Shown here: piece by piece, positions 31,400-43,199 of the stretch
Layout: each line of letters starts with the position of its first letter
Position numbering within the stretch: the stretch's first letter is position 1
Assembly: GCA_948144175.1 (NCBI GenBank)
Contig: CANXME010002160.1
Location: forward strand, 124,001 to 188,000
Length of the DNA: 64,000 nt
Reading direction: 5' to 3'
Origin: Closterium sp. NIES-65
Taxonomy: Eukaryota > Streptophyta > Zygnematophyceae > Desmidiales > Closteriaceae
Notes under the pieces: model-generated
The model's input: only the letters and a program-made list of their open reading frames with translations
Told to the model about the DNA's origin: nothing
Database searches by the model: none
Made by a program: the position numbers and the translations under genes

Positions 31400-32300
31400 G
31401 AAGCGCGCTCCGCCCGAGTCGCACTTCGGGCTCTCACCTCGTCGTGCCGCCCTAGCGGCCCCGCCGCGCGTCGCCTCCGCCCCGCCACCCGTCGCTTCGG
31501 TCCCGCCGCCCGTCGTCGCGGCCCCGCCGCCCTACCTCGCGGCCCCGCCGCCCTACCTCGCGGCCCCGCCGCCCTACCTCGCGGCCCCGCCGCCCTACCT
31601 CGCGGCCCCGCCGCCCTACCTCGCGGCCCCGCCGCCCTACCTCTCGGCCCCGCCGCCCTACCTCGCGGCCCCGCCGCCCTACCTCGCGGCCCCGCCGCCC
31701 TACCTCGCGGCCCCGTCGCCCTACCTCGCGGCCCCGCCGCCCTGCTCAGCGGCCTTGCCGCCCTTCTGCAGCGGCCCCGCCGCCCTAATCCTGCGGACCC
31801 GCCGCCCTGCTCCTGCGGCCCCGCCGCCCTACCCCTGCGGCCCCGCCGCCCTACTCCTGCGGCCCCGCCGCCCTACTCCTGCGGTCCCGCCGCCCTACTC
31901 CTGCGGCCCTGCCGCCCTACTCCTGCGGCCCCGCCGCCCTACTCCTACGGCCCCGCCGCCCTACTCCTGCGGCCCCGCCGCCCTACTCAGCAGCCCCGCC
32001 ACCGTTCACCAGCGGCCCTGCCGCCCTACACCGCCAGCACCGCCCGAGCTGCCAGAACAGCCCGAGCTGCCCGAGCTGCCCGAGCCGCCCGAGACACCCG
32101 AGCCGCCCGAGTCGCCCGAGCCGCCTGAGCCGCCCGAGCCGCCCGAGCCGCCCGAGCCGCCCGAGCCGCCCGAGCCGCCCGAGCCACCTGATCAGCCGAG
32201 TCGCCGGTGCCGCGGAGCCGCAGTCGCTACTGAGCCGTCCGAGCAGCCGTGTTGCTGTGTTACTGCACTACTGAGCTGCCTGAGTTGCCCTGTCTGGTGA
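31400..32300 (+). repeat. Element H leader with 21-bp and 22-bp arrays
   Basis: About 11 tandem 21-bp units (GCGGCCCCGCCGCCCTACCTC type, about 31515-31745) are followed by 22-bp units of similar sequence (about 31800-31990), then a GAGCCGCCC 9-bp array (about 32095-32190). The plus strand is open for 317 codons (31347-32300), with AAPPPYL repeats. I treat this as leader rather than a proven protein. Confidence 0.85.
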
Positions 32301-32364
32301 GACCAGCGCTTCTGTCACTGCACTGCCCCTGTCCTACAGTTGGTCTCACTAGTCTACTGCTGTC

Positions 32365-33650
32365 ATGGCTTCCCCTAGTGTTCTTGCTTTTGACGCTGAG
32401 GTTCGAGCCATTGACTTTGAGGTTTGGGTAGATGATCTGCAGCTCTTCTTACAGTGCGATAGGGCAGACGGTCTCTCCCTCTTTGACCTCACCTCTGGCG
32501 CCTCTCCTTCCCCTGCTGCTGATGCTGACCCCACTGTTCGCTACCAGTGGGCCACGCGCGATGCTGCTGCACGTCTTGCTGTGCGTCGCCACCTGCCTAC
32601 CTCTGAGCGCGCGCACTTAAGTCAGTACAAGAGTGCTCACACCTTCTACGACGCTGTAGTTGCGCGCTACTCTTCCCCTGCCACAGCTGCACTGAGCCGC
32701 CTCATGCTACCATACCTCTTTCCTGACCTTGCTGCCTTTCCCACAGTCGCTGACCTCGTTACGCACCTCCGCACTAGTGACACTCGCAACCGCGCCGCAC
32801 TTCCTGCTGAGTTCTGCGCCAAGAACCCCCCCCCCCCCCCCCCCATGTACATCACTCTCTATTATATAGTCACTCGCCTCCCTGACTCCCTTCGCGTAGT
32901 CAGGGACCACTTCCTCTCAGTCTGTCCCACCACTCTCACTGTTGACCTCCTAGAGAAGGCCCTCCTCGCAGCGGAGAAGAGCATAGTCGCTGTAGGAGCC
33001 TCTCGTGGTGACCCTCGCACCCCCATCTTTGAGGGGTGTTCCCCTTCCCCCCTTTTGCCCTCTATCGCCTCTGCTGCTGCGGCTGACCTCGTTGGTCTTG
33101 AGTCGGTCGGTGAGGCGTCTGCCCCTAGCGAGAGACGCCGCTCTGGCAAGGGCAAGGGGGGAGTGGGGGTGGCGGTGGGAGTGGTGGCGGGGGTGGAGGT
33201 GGCGGTGGCAGCGGCGGAGGTGGAGGCGGCGGTGGCGGTAGCGGTGGGAGCGGAGGCGGCGGTGGCGGCGGAGGTGGAGACGGCGGTGGTGGAGGAGGTG
33301 GAGCTGGTCGGGGTGGTACTTCTCAGCGAAGCGGCTCGGGGAGTGGTCAGCGCAAGCAGCAGCAGCAGCAGCAGCGTTCTCGGGACATCCCCCCTCCTCA
33401 GCAGCTCCGTGAGTGGTACACGCAGCGTCGGCGTGGTGGGGGTTTTGGCCCGTGCACCTACGTCCTCCGCTCCGGCGACCGCGCGGGTGAGCAGTGTGGG
33501 GGTGCTCACCCCACCCAGCGCTGCTTTTGCCACCTGACGGACGCTTGGCGTCAGCAGTTCCCGGAGGCTAGTGAGATCCCCCGCTGGGGAGAGCTGTCTA
33601 GGGCAGGTGTAGCTATCTTTGATCTTGACTTTGATGCTATCCTTGCTGCC
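32365..33650 (+). pseudogene. Element H gag
   Basis: ATG 32365 gives MASPSVLAFDAE. The C run at 32826-32844 is 19 bases long and in frame (six Pro). Gag then reads MYITLYYIVTRLP, and near 33155 a frameshift enters the Gly-rich region. The zinc-type motif C-X13-C-X3-H-X4-C near 33455-33530 lies in another frame. Confidence 0.88.
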
Positions 33651-34310
33651 ATGTATGCTGTGACTATTAGTGATGAGGGTGACTGTTACCGGTGTTTCCC
33701 GCCCGACCCGGGCATTGGTGCTGCTGCTCTAGGTACTGGTGAGGCTGCTGCTCTAGGTGCCAGTGCGTCCGCGCCCTCAGGTGCTGGTGAGTCTGCGCTC
33801 TCAGGTACCACGTCGGCTTCGGCCTCCCTCACCTTCACACTTGACTCAGGGGCTTCTCGCTCCTTCTTTCGAGACCGCACCACACTCACGCCGCTTGGTC
33901 GGCAAGTTGGAGTCTCCCTGGCAGACCCCTCTGGGGGTCCTGTCCTCTCTCACTTCTCCACTGTCCTCCCGTGTCCGGCTGCCCCCTCGGGCACCTTGTC
34001 TGGTCTTTACCTCCCCTTGTTCTCTACAAACTTGGTGAGTGGTGCAGACCTGCAGGATACGGGGGTTCACCAGTTCACTCCTGCGAGTCAGCGGGTGACC
34101 CATTGCACGGACGCTCGGACAGGCCGACACCTGGCCACGTTTACACGTCGGCCGGGGTCGAGCCTGTACACACTGACCACTGCGTCTCCTCCAGTCACTG
34201 CGTCTGGTCAAGTAGCTGCGTCGGGTCAGGTGTTTGCTGCAGCGTCCAGGTCTGGTCCTGAGTCTGCCCCCTGCTCGTGTCGCCTCCTGTCTCACGAGAC
34301 TCTCCTCTAG
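33651..34310 (+). pseudogene. Element H protease and pre-integrase start
   Basis: The frame holds EGDCYRCFPPDPG, LDSGASRSFF (protease) and the long Ser/Gly segment up to LLSHETLL. It stops at TAG 34308-34310, where other copies have TGG (Trp) of LLWHHR. Element F has TAG at the same codon (42430-42432). Confidence 0.9.
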
Positions 34311-34372
34311 CACCACCGTCTTGGTCACCCCTCCTTGCCTCGTCTCCGAGGCATGGCTTCCCGTGTCCTTGT

Positions 34373-34500
34373 TGTCAGAATGTTATCTTATGCTCTAGCC
34401 TGTAGTGGGGTGCTCTATAGCGAGTACAACCCTTCTAGGGTTTGCTATTTGTATCCCCATTTCTGCTAGTTCACTCCTCTTTTTTCTTCAAACTATGTCA
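34373..34500 (+). repeat. Solo LTR (K type) inside element H
   Basis: This 128-bp LTR starts TGTCAGAATG and ends CTATGTCA. It matches the K-type LTR (sense GCCTGTAGTGGGGTGCTCTA). Flanks are CTTGT (34368-34372) and GTTGT (34501-34505), one mismatch apart. The H frame continues on both sides (RVLV then SGLPRS). It is probably left by recombination between two LTRs. Confidence 0.85.
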
Positions 34501-35540
34501 GTTGTCTCTGGTCTTCCCCGGTCCCTCCCTCCCCTTCCTCCGGGGCCTGGTCCTTCCTGTGTCCCCTGTGTCGAGGGGCGGCTCCGAGCTGCCCCTCACT
34601 CCTCTCAGTTTCCCCCGACAGAGGCCCCGCTGCAGACGCTTCACATGGACGTGTGGGGCCCGGCCCGCGTACGTGGACAGGGTCACGAGCGCTACTTCCT
34701 GCTGGTGGTTGACGACTACTCGCGTTACACCACAGTCTTCCCCTTGCGCAGCAAGGGTGATGTTGCTGAGGTGTTGATCGACTGGATCCGCGCAGCTCGT
34801 CTCCAGCTCAGGAGGAAATTTGGCTCGGACTTTCCTGTTCTGCGTCTGCACTCTGACCGAGGCGGAGAGTTCTCCTCTGGCCTTCTGCGAGCCCACTGTC
34901 GTGCGCGAGGCATCCGCCAGACCTTTACGCTTCCGGACTCTCCACAGCAAAATGGGATTGCTGAGCGCCGCATTGGCATGGTCATGGACGTCGCTCGTAC
35001 GTCCATGATGCATGCGGCTGCCCCCCATTTTCTGTGGCCGTTTGCGGTTCGGTACGCCGCGCATCAGATCAACCTTCACCCCAGGGTCTCCAGACCGGAG
35101 ACCTCCCCAGCCTTGCTGTGGACGGGGAAGGTCGGCGATGCGTCTGCGTTCCGTGTCTGGGGATCTCGGGCGTTTGTCCGCGACTTGTCTACGGACAAGC
35201 TGTCCCCTCGTGCTGCTCCCTGTGTCTTCCTTGGCTTCCCCCCTGACGCCCCTGGGTGGCAGTTCTACCACCCCACCTCTTGTCGTGTTCTGTCCTCCCA
35301 GGACGTCACGTTCGACGAGTCAGTACCCTACTACCGCCTCTTCCCCTACCGCACTCCTTCCCTCCCCCCGCCACCGCACTTCCTTGTGCCAGGTCCCCCC
35401 CCGGTAGACCCCCTCCCCCCTGAGGGTCCCGCCCCTTCAGGTGTGTCCCAGGTAGATGCAGTTGAGCCGGTCGAGGTTGCTGGTGACTCTGGTACTGCTG
35501 CGGGTGCTGAGCCTGGGGGTGCTGACTCTGGGGTGCTGCG
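34501..35540 (+). pseudogene. Element H integrase
   Basis: The frame continues from the solo LTR with SGLPRSLPP and the CVPC half of the zinc region. The integrase core follows, with D (DVWGP, near 34650), D (HSDRGGEF, near 34855) and E (NGIAERR, near 34960) all present. The frame shifts near 35530 where a G is lost at the start of the minisatellite linker. Confidence 0.9.
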
Positions 35541-36857
35541 CGCGTGGGTGCTGAGCCTGGGGGTGCTGCGTCTGGGGATACTGCGACTGGGGTTGCTGAG
35601 CCTGGGGGTGCTGAGCCTGGGGGTGCTACGACTTGGGGTGTTGAGCCTGGGGGTGCTACGACTGGGGGTGCTGAGCCTGGGGGTCCTTCGCCTGGGGGTG
35701 CTGCGTCTCGAGCTGCTGTGCCTGGGGGTGCTGAGTCTGGAGCTACTGAGCCTGGGGGTGCGGAGCCCGCGGCTGCTGGACCTGCTCGTGTGGCGTTTGG
35801 CGGTGCTGGGCCTGCTGGTTCTCCGGGTGCTTCGTCTCGGCGGGAGCCACTCTCTCCACAGAAGCTGCGCGAGTGGTTTGCCCGTCGCTGGAGGCGTACT
35901 ACTGGAGCTGGTGCTTCTTCGGCTGCTGAGGGTGCTGGTGCCGCCAGTCTCGGAGGTGCTAGTCCTGCGAGTGCTACTGGAGTCGGAGCTGCTGAGGGTG
36001 TTGGCGCAGAGGCTATTGCTGTCAGTCGTGGCGGCGGTCCTGCTGCGGGTGCTACTGGTGCTACTAGAGGTACTGGAGCTGGAGGTGCTGTTGACGCTGG
36101 TGCTACTGCTGGGGGTACTGGTGCTGTCCCTGATGTGTGTGGAGTCGCCGCGCGGCCTCGGCCGTACTTTGTTCCGCTCCTTCAGCAGGTTCTTGGTCTT
36201 CCTCCTCCCTTAGAGTGTCCACCGCCTGTCCAGTCGCAGTCGCAGTTATCACCGGTCTCCCCACTGCCTTCTCCTTCTCCGTACACTGGTCCTACTGGAG
36301 GTCCTGCTGAGCGTCCTGAGCCTGCGTCTCGTCCTGCGTCGCCTGTTCGTGCTGCTCGCACTAGTGGTCGCAGTTCACGTCAGCGTCCTCCTCCTGTCCC
36401 TGGCACGCACCGGATGTCTCTGCGTCCGTCCACTGCTCCTCTGCGTGCCCCTTTGCCTTCTCCTCCTGAGTCCTCTCTCCCTGCGCTGGCCGACCCGGAG
36501 TCGGACACTCTTCGTGCTGCCAGTCGTACTGTCACGCGTCTCCTTGCTACTGTCGTCACTGACCCCTCTTTTGAGTCCACTGCTGCGTCTGCTCTTGTTG
36601 CTGAGCTCGTCGACTTTGCTGCTCGCTGTCGTCTAGACTACGCTGCTAGCCTTGTTGCTGAGTCTGCGTCCGTCGGGGGTGAGTGTACTCTTGGCACGGA
36701 CGTCCTTGAGGACAGGCAGGAGGAGTTCCAGTGTCTGGCTGCTGCTTCACCTCATCTCGCGTCCGTACTGCTTGCCCCTGAGGGAGACCCGGATGCACTA
36801 GACATCCCGACTCCGCGCTCTTACGCGGAGGCCGTAGAGGGTCCCTACTCTTCTTAG
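35541..36857 (+). pseudogene. Element H linker
   Basis: A 15-bp minisatellite encoding G-A-E-P-G lies about 35500-35790. A Ser/Pro/Ala-rich stretch then leads to the RT boundary. It ends at TAG 36855-36857 before W-Q-A-A-M, where B, E and F have CAG. Element O has TAG at the same codon. Confidence 0.88.
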
Positions 36858-38377
36858 TGGCAGGCAGCTATGGATGCAGAGATGGCTTCCTGGAAGTCCA
36901 CAGGCACCTACGTTGACGCAGTTCCCCCTCCTGGGGCGAACATCGTCAGTGGCATGTGGATCTTCATGGTGAAGCGGCCGCCGGGCTCTCCACCTGTCTT
37001 CAAGGCGCGGTACGTGGCTTCAGTCAGCGGCAGGGAGTTGACTACTTTCAGACCTTCTCTCCCACCCCGAAGATGACCACTCTTTGGGTGCTGCTACACG
37101 TAGCCGCTCACCGTGACTACGAGCTTCACTCCCTTGACTTCAGCACTGCTTTCCTGCAAGGTAGCCTGCACGAGGAGATCTGGTTGCGCCGTCCACCTGG
37201 CTTCACTGGGACTTTCCCTCTTGGCACCCAGTGGAGCCTCCGACGGCCAGTCTACAATCTCCGCCAGGCACCGCGCGAGTGGCACGACACACTGAGGATT
37301 ACACTTGTGGCTCTTGGGTTTGCTCCCTCTACTGCTGACCCGTCGCTGTTTCTACGCACCGACACCTCTCTGCCGCCGTTCTATATCCTCGTGTACGTCG
37401 ACGACTTGGTCTTTGCCACAGCTGACACTGCTGGACTCGCCCACGTGAAGTCCGAGCTGCAGAAGAGACACACGTGCACAGACCTGGGTGAACTGCGCAG
37501 CTACCTTGGCTTGCAGATCACCCGGGACAGAGCACGCCGCACCATTACCCTGACTCAGTCACACATGGTGCAGCAGGTCCTTCAGCGCTTCGGCTTCACG
37601 TACTCCTCGCCTCAGGCCACTCCTCTGTCTACTCGCCACTCGCTCTCAGCTCTGCCTTCGGATGAGTCCGTAGAGTCGAGTGGCCCGTACCCAGAGCTTG
37701 TTGGCTGCCTCATGTACCTGATGACCTGCACACGACCTGACCTTGCATACCCTCTTAGCATTCTTGCACGCTATGTTGCTCCTGGGAGACACAGACCAGA
37801 GCACATGGCTGCAGCGAAGAGGGTGTTGCGCTACTTGTGCAGTACGTCGAACATGGGGCTAGTGCTTGGAGGGCGGAGTCCAGTGGTCTTTACTGGGCAC
37901 GCGGACGCTTCTTGGGCTGATCACCAGGCTACGCAGCGGTCGTCACAGGGCTACACCTTCAGCCTTGGTTCCGGCTCTGTCTCGTGGCGGGCTACTCGCT
38001 CGTCTTCTGTTCTCGGCTCCAGTTGTGAGGCTGAGATCTACGCCGGGGCCATGGCTGCTCAGGAGCTTCGCTGGCTCACCTACCTGCTGACCGACCTTGG
38101 AGAGTCGCCTCATTCTTCTCCAGTCCTGTACGTAGACAACAAGGCCATGCTGGCCTTGTGTCGAGAGCAGAGACTGGAGCACAGAACAAAGCACAGTGCT
38201 CTTCGCTACTTTCTTGCTCGTGAGCTACAGCAGCGTGGTCAGTTGCGACTTGCGTACGTGGCCTCTGAGGCCAACACTGCTGATGTTTTCACTAAGGCAC
38301 TTCCGCCTTGTGATCATCAGCGCTTCTGCACTCAGCTGGGTCTTGTGCCTGTCTTGCCTCACTTGCTCACCCCTTGA
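36858..38377 (+). pseudogene. Element H RT and RNase H
   Basis: RT starts WQAAMDAEM. A 7-bp deletion near 37015 removes part of VARGF. The rest (36956-38377) is open and holds LYVDD-type FYILVYVDD near 37380, RNase H ADASWAD, CEAEIYAG and VDNKAML. TGA is at 38375-38377. Confidence 0.92.
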
Positions 38378-38659
38378 CCTTGCTTGTACTCTTACATATA
38401 TATATACTTGCTCTTGCTTGTTTAGCCTTATATATATATGTGTACTCGTGCATGTGAACTGGCCTTGTGGCCTTGACCTTATGCTCGGACTGTGTGGTGA
38501 CGTTGTGATCCACCCTGAGCTTTGTCTGCTTTGCCTGACTGGTCTTGTGACCCCCTGTTCTCCCCCACTTTGCCTATGGGGATGTGTCAAATTATAATAT
38601 TGTGTAGGCTATAGTGGGGTAGCCCATATGGGGTACAAAGCAGACACATTGACTAACGC

Positions 38660-39868
38660 ACACACAACAAAGCAGACGCATTGAGCCGCCGCGGACATGT
38701 AGCAGGCATCTAGCTCGATGGGATGAACCCTCTGCTCAAGGGTCTATTCCAACATGGGTACTCCTTGGACGCAGAGATCGCTATAGCACAGACCAAGCAC
38801 CTGTTACAGTGGGAAAAAGACTTAGCTGTAAGGAAGGGTTCAGGAAAGATTTGGGTGCCGAATTACGCCCCGCTACGGCAGATCCTATTGGAGGAGTTTC
38901 ACGACGTACCATACGCGGGACATTTCGGGAGCAACAAGACGTTAGCAGGGATAGCAAAGTATTACTACTAGCCCGGGATGGCAGCAGACGTGCAGCAGTT
39001 CGTCACCTCATGCGACACGTGCCAGCGGATGAAGAGCAGCAAGCAGAAAAAAGCAGGGTTACTTCAGCCTCTACCCGTACCGGAGCAGCCATGGCAGGTC
39101 GTTAGCCTCGACTTTATCACAGGACTTCCTTCGACCTCATGGGGGCACGATTCCATCCTCGTAGTAATCGATAAGTTCTCCAAAATGGGTCACTTCATAC
39201 CAACCAACGCCACGGCAACAGCTGAAGCAACTGCACGCCTCTTCTTCGACCGCATCATCACCATCCACGGCATCCCCGCTACACTCATCTCAGACAGAGA
39301 CCCAAAATTCACCAGTAAGTTCTGGAAGGAGCTCATGGGACTGTTGGGGACAAAGCTTGCAATGTCTTCAGCATACCACCCCCAGACTGACGGACAGACA
39401 GAGCGGCTCAATCAAGTGGTTGAACAGTTACTGTGCACAGCTTGCAAGGACGACGTCAGCCACGGGGACACACAGTTACCGACCCTAGAGTTCGGTTACA
39501 ACAACGCCTCACATGCGGCCACAGGGAAAACTCCTTTCTTCCTGTGTTACGGACGGGAACCACTCACACCACAGCAGCCAACCACACCGGCACACGTCCA
39601 AGCCGCACATGACTTCGTCACGACCATGGAGCAGCTATGGGAGAAGACTCAGCGACGTCTCACCACGATGCAGAACTCCCAGAAGCAGTATGCCGATCGT
39701 GAGCGACGAGATCACTCAGTAGCACTCAGAGATCAGGTGCTTCTTGACACACACAACTTGAACCTGTCTCACCTACCATCCAAGCTCCGGCCTCGCTTCT
39801 GTGGTCCTTTTCTTGTTGAGGCACATGTGACACCAGTTACATTCCGCTTGCGCTTACCAGATACATAG
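38660..39868 (+). pseudogene. Gypsy G end of RNase H and integrase
   Basis: After the H deletion junction a duplicated ACAAAGCAGAC segment precedes the LSRR end of RNase H. Integrase has the HHCC zinc region (ending CDTCQRM) and D (SLDFITGLP near 39105), D (ISDRDPKF near 39295) and E (TDGQTERLNQ near 39395). TAG at 38969-38971 replaces the Trp of YYWPGM. TAG at 39866-39868 ends this frame before the chromodomain. Confidence 0.92.
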
Positions 39869-40171
39869 AAGCTTCACAATGCTTTCCATGTCCAGCTACT
39901 GAAGCCCTACAAGGACCCCAACCAACAGTTCCAGGGACGGCAACTACCGCCACCACCACCTGTTCTCATACAGGATGAACTCGAGTACGAGATTGAGCGC
40001 GTTCTCTCTCATCGGCGCCGTGGCGGCAAGACCCTCGAGTTCTTGATACGCTGGAAGGGATACGACCCCACTGAAGACAGTTGGGTTGCAGAAGCTGATA
40101 TGGGCAACGCACGCCGTGCTCTCAAGGACTATCTTGTCAAGCAGGGTGTATCTCACGCCACCCAGCTTTGA
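39869..40171 (+). pseudogene. Gypsy G C-terminal chromodomain
   Basis: In the same frame after the TAG come LHNAFHV and LLKPY, a Pro-rich linker, then EYEIERVLSHRR, EFLIRWKGY and EDSWVAE. This is a chromodomain with Tyr and Trp positions of the aromatic cage visible. TGA is at 40169-40171. In chromoviruses this module is known to direct integration to marked chromatin; its use here is inferred. Confidence 0.88.
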
Positions 40172-40181
40172 GGGGGGGACG

Positions 40182-40549
40182 TGTGAGAGTACGACGACTT
40201 ATGCCAGCTATGTATGCTTGCCTTTACTTTATCATGCTATTTCTAGCATAGGATAATTATATGCATGCATGAATTGCTTGATTTCCTAGGCTAGGTGCTT
40301 TCCTATATTTTATTATGGTTATAGCACCGAGCTAGGTTGCGTGCACCGAATTCTGGCTTTTCGGTTGCCACTGAATTGCCTTCTACCGAATTTGAGAAGG
40401 ATCTGTTCGGGACGCTTCGCGACCCACGGAACCTTCGCGTAACACCTGGTTACGGGGCCTTGTGTCGAGCCTATATATAGCCTCGTGTTGTACCCAGGTG
40501 ATCATACAATTCACATTCTCTTTTCTGAGCTCGATCCTAGATCCTCACA
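40182..40549 (+). repeat. 3' LTR of gypsy G with TATA box
   Basis: A purine tract TTTGAGGGGGGGACG precedes it. CTATATATAG at 40471-40480 is a good TATA box, with transcription expected about 30 bp downstream. The ACCGAATT motifs are present, one changed to ACTGAATT. Confidence 0.9.
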
Positions 40550-40554
40550 TCCAG

Positions 40555-41449
40555 TAGGACCAGTGTGGGGAGAGGGAGCAGGCAGTGGGGAGGCTGGCTG
40601 TAACTGTGACTCGAACTGGACAGGCGGCGGACACTCTAAGAGAGGAGCAGGACCAAGAGAGGACGGAAGACCAAGAACCTTCTCAAGGAGCGGAACGAAG
40701 TACGGCCGCGGCCGTGCAGTGCCCCCAGAACAAGCAAGAACATCACCTGTACCCCCAACGGCAGCACCAGCGCTAGTAGCACCCCCAGCTCCAGCAGCGC
40801 CAACTCCAGCACCCTCAGAAGTACTAGCGCCAGCATCACCTCCAGCGCCAACATCCCCATCACCTCTAGCTCCACTTGGACCACCAGAAGACGGAGCAGC
40901 TCCAGCTCCAGCACCTCCAGTAGCACCTACTCTAGCAGCACCACTAGCTCCAGCACCGGGAGCACCCGCAGGCCCAGCAGCTCCAGTACCCCCGGTACGA
41001 GCACCTCCGGGACCCGTGGCACCAGCACCCTCAGCAGTAGTAGAACCTTCAACACCAGCAGTACCTCCAGCTCCAGCAGCACGGCTCCAGGGCCAAGCAA
41101 ACCACTCGCGCAGCTCCTGTGGAGAGAGCAGCTCCCTCCGGGACGAAGCACCCGAAGGACCTCCAAGCCCAGTACCGCCACACGCCACACGAGCAGGCCC
41201 AGCACCCTCAGGCTCCGCACCCCCAGGCTCCGCACCCCCAGTCTCAGCACCCCAAGTCTCAGCACTCCCAGGCTAAGCACCCCCAAAGTCAGCACCCCCA
41301 AGCTCAGCACCCCCAGACCCCGCACCCGCAAGCTCAGCACCCCCAGACCCCGCACCCGCAGGCTCAGCACCCCTAGCAGCACCAGAGTCAACAGCTACCT
41401 CGACAGGCTCGACTGCATCTACCTGGGACACACCTGAGGGGGCAGGACC
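40555..41449 (-). pseudogene. Element F linker
   Basis: The F polyprotein resumes after gypsy G. It contains the Ser/Pro/Ala-rich stretch and the 15-bp minisatellite (about 41205-41380), with the frame changing between the GAEPG and LSLGV readings. Confidence 0.82.
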
Positions 41450-43080
41450 CTGAGGTGAAAGGGGGTCTACCGGGGGAGGACCTGGCACAAGGAAGAGCGG
41501 GGGCGGAGGAAGGGGCGCAGCGCGGTAGGGGAAGAGACGGTAGTACGGAACCGACTCGTCAAACGTGACGTCCTGGGAGGACAGAACACGACGCGAGGTG
41601 GGGTGGTAGAACTACCAACCTGGCGCGTCAGAGGGGAAGCCAAGGAAGACACAGGGAACAGCACGGGGGGACAGCTTGTCCGCAGACAAGTCGCGGACAA
41701 ACGCCCGAGATCCCCAGACACGGAACGCAGACGCATCGCCAACCTTCCCGGTCCACCGCAAAGCAGGGGAGGTCTCCGGTATGGAGACCCGGGGCTGAAG
41801 GTTGATCTGATGCGCCGCGTACCGAACCGCAAACGGCCACAGGAAATGGGGGGCAGCCGCATGGACCATGGACGTACGAGCGACGTCCATGACCATGCCA
41901 ATGCGGCGCTCAGCAATCCCATTTTGATGTGGAGAGGCCGGAAGCGTGAACGTCTGGCGGATGCCCTGTGCACGACAGAAGGCTCGCAGAAGGTCAGAGG
42001 AAAACTCACCGCCTCTGTCAGAGTGCAGACGCAGGACAGGAAAGTCCGAGCCGAAACTCTCTCTGAGTTGGAGACGAGCAGCGCGGATCCAGCCAATCAA
42101 CACCTCAGTGACCTCACCCTTGCAACGCAAGGGGAAGAATGTGGTGTAACGCGAGTAGTCGTCAACCACCAGCAGGAAGTAACGCTTGTGACCCTGTCCA
42201 CAGACGCGGGCTGGGCCCCACACGTCCATGTGAAGCGTCTGCAGCGGAGCCTCTGTCGGAGGAAACTCGGAGGAGTGAGGAGCAGCACGCTGCCTCCCCT
42301 CGACGCAGGGAACGTAGGTAGGGGCAGGCCCCGGAGAAAGAGGAGGGAGGGACCGGGGGAGACCAGACACAAGGACACGGGAGGCCATGCCTCGGAGACG
42401 AGGCAGCGAGGGGTGACCAAGGGGTGGTGCTAGAGGAGAGTCTGGTGAGACAGGAGACGACACGAGCAGGGGGCAGACGCAGGACCAGACCTAGACGCCG
42501 TAGCAGACACCTGACCCGACGCAGCTACCTGACCAAACGCAGAGACCGGAGGAGACTCAGTACTCAGTGTGTACAGGCTCGACCCCGGCCGATGGGTAAA
42601 CGTGGCCAAGTGTCGGCCCGTCCGAGCACACGTGCAGTGGGTCACTCGCTGACTCGCAGGAGTGAACTGGTCAACCCCCCCATCCTATAGGTCAGCACCA
42701 CTCACCAAGTTCGTAGAGAACGAGGGGGGGTGGAGACCTGACAGGGTGTCAGAAGGGGCCGTCGGACACGGTAAGACAGTGGAGAAGTGGGCAAGGATAG
42801 TACCCCCAGAGGGGTCTGCCAGGGAGACCGCAACTGGCCGACTAAGCAGCATGAGTGTGGTGCGGTCTCGAAAGAAGGAGCGGGAAGCACCCGAGTCAAG
42901 GGTGAAGGTTTGGGAGGCCTGAGCCGACGTAGTACCTGAGAGAGAGGACTCACCTGCACCTGGGGCAGCAGACTCACTAGCACCTAGAGCAGCAGCCTCA
43001 CTAGCACCTAGAGCAGCAGTCCCAATGCCCGGGTCAGGCGGAACACACACGTAACAGTCACCCTCATCATTAGTAGACAC
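41450..43080 (-). pseudogene. Element F protease and integrase
   Basis: In minus sense, EGDCYVCVPPDPG and LDSGASRSFF (protease, near 42895) lead to TAG 42432-42430 in the LLWHHR codon. After it the integrase runs with D (DVWGP), D (HSDRGGEF) and E (NGIAERR near 41915) all intact, to FLGFPSDAPGW where TAG 41613 stops it. Confidence 0.9.
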
Positions 43081-43199
43081 AGCATACCTGGCAGCAAGAA
43101 TAGCATCATAATCAAGATCAAAGACAACAATCCCTGACCTCTGCAGCTCTCCACAGCGAGGGATCTCATTGGCGTCAGGGAACTGGAGACGCCAGGCGT

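Larger units (their letters stand above)
31204..38637 (+). mobile_element. Copia element H inside gypsy G, 3' end deleted
   Basis: The 122-bp 5' LTR is at 31204-31325. The 3' LTR is cut after 53 bp (38585-38637) and joined to the end of gypsy RNase H. CATCG is present on the left only, so the deletion removed most of the 3' LTR, the right duplication and gypsy RT/RNase H. A solo LTR sits inside (34373-34500). Coding lesions include a frameshift near 33155, TAG at 34308 and 36855, a frameshift near 35530 and a 7-bp deletion near 37015. Confidence 0.93.
28476..40549 (+). mobile_element. Ty3/gypsy chromovirus G, split by copia H
   Basis: The 368-bp LTRs at 28476-28843 and 40182-40549 are flanked by TCCAG (28471-28475 and 40550-40554). 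Gag, CCHC knuckle, protease and the first RT residues precede copia H. The end of RNase H, integrase and a C-terminal chromodomain follow it. About 1.3 kb of RT/RNase H is missing at the right side of H. The order PR-RT-RH-IN and the chromodomain identify a chromovirus. Confidence 0.95.

Noticed and set aside
31347..32300. 317-codon plus-strand frame in the element H leader as a separate gene
   Set aside because: It consists of leader repeats, has no counterpart in the same frame in B, F, N or O, and ends before the gag ATG. Kept only as a finding.
41603..42433. 276-codon plus-strand frame
   Set aside because: It is the antisense shadow of the element F integrase; the minus strand has the catalytic motifs.
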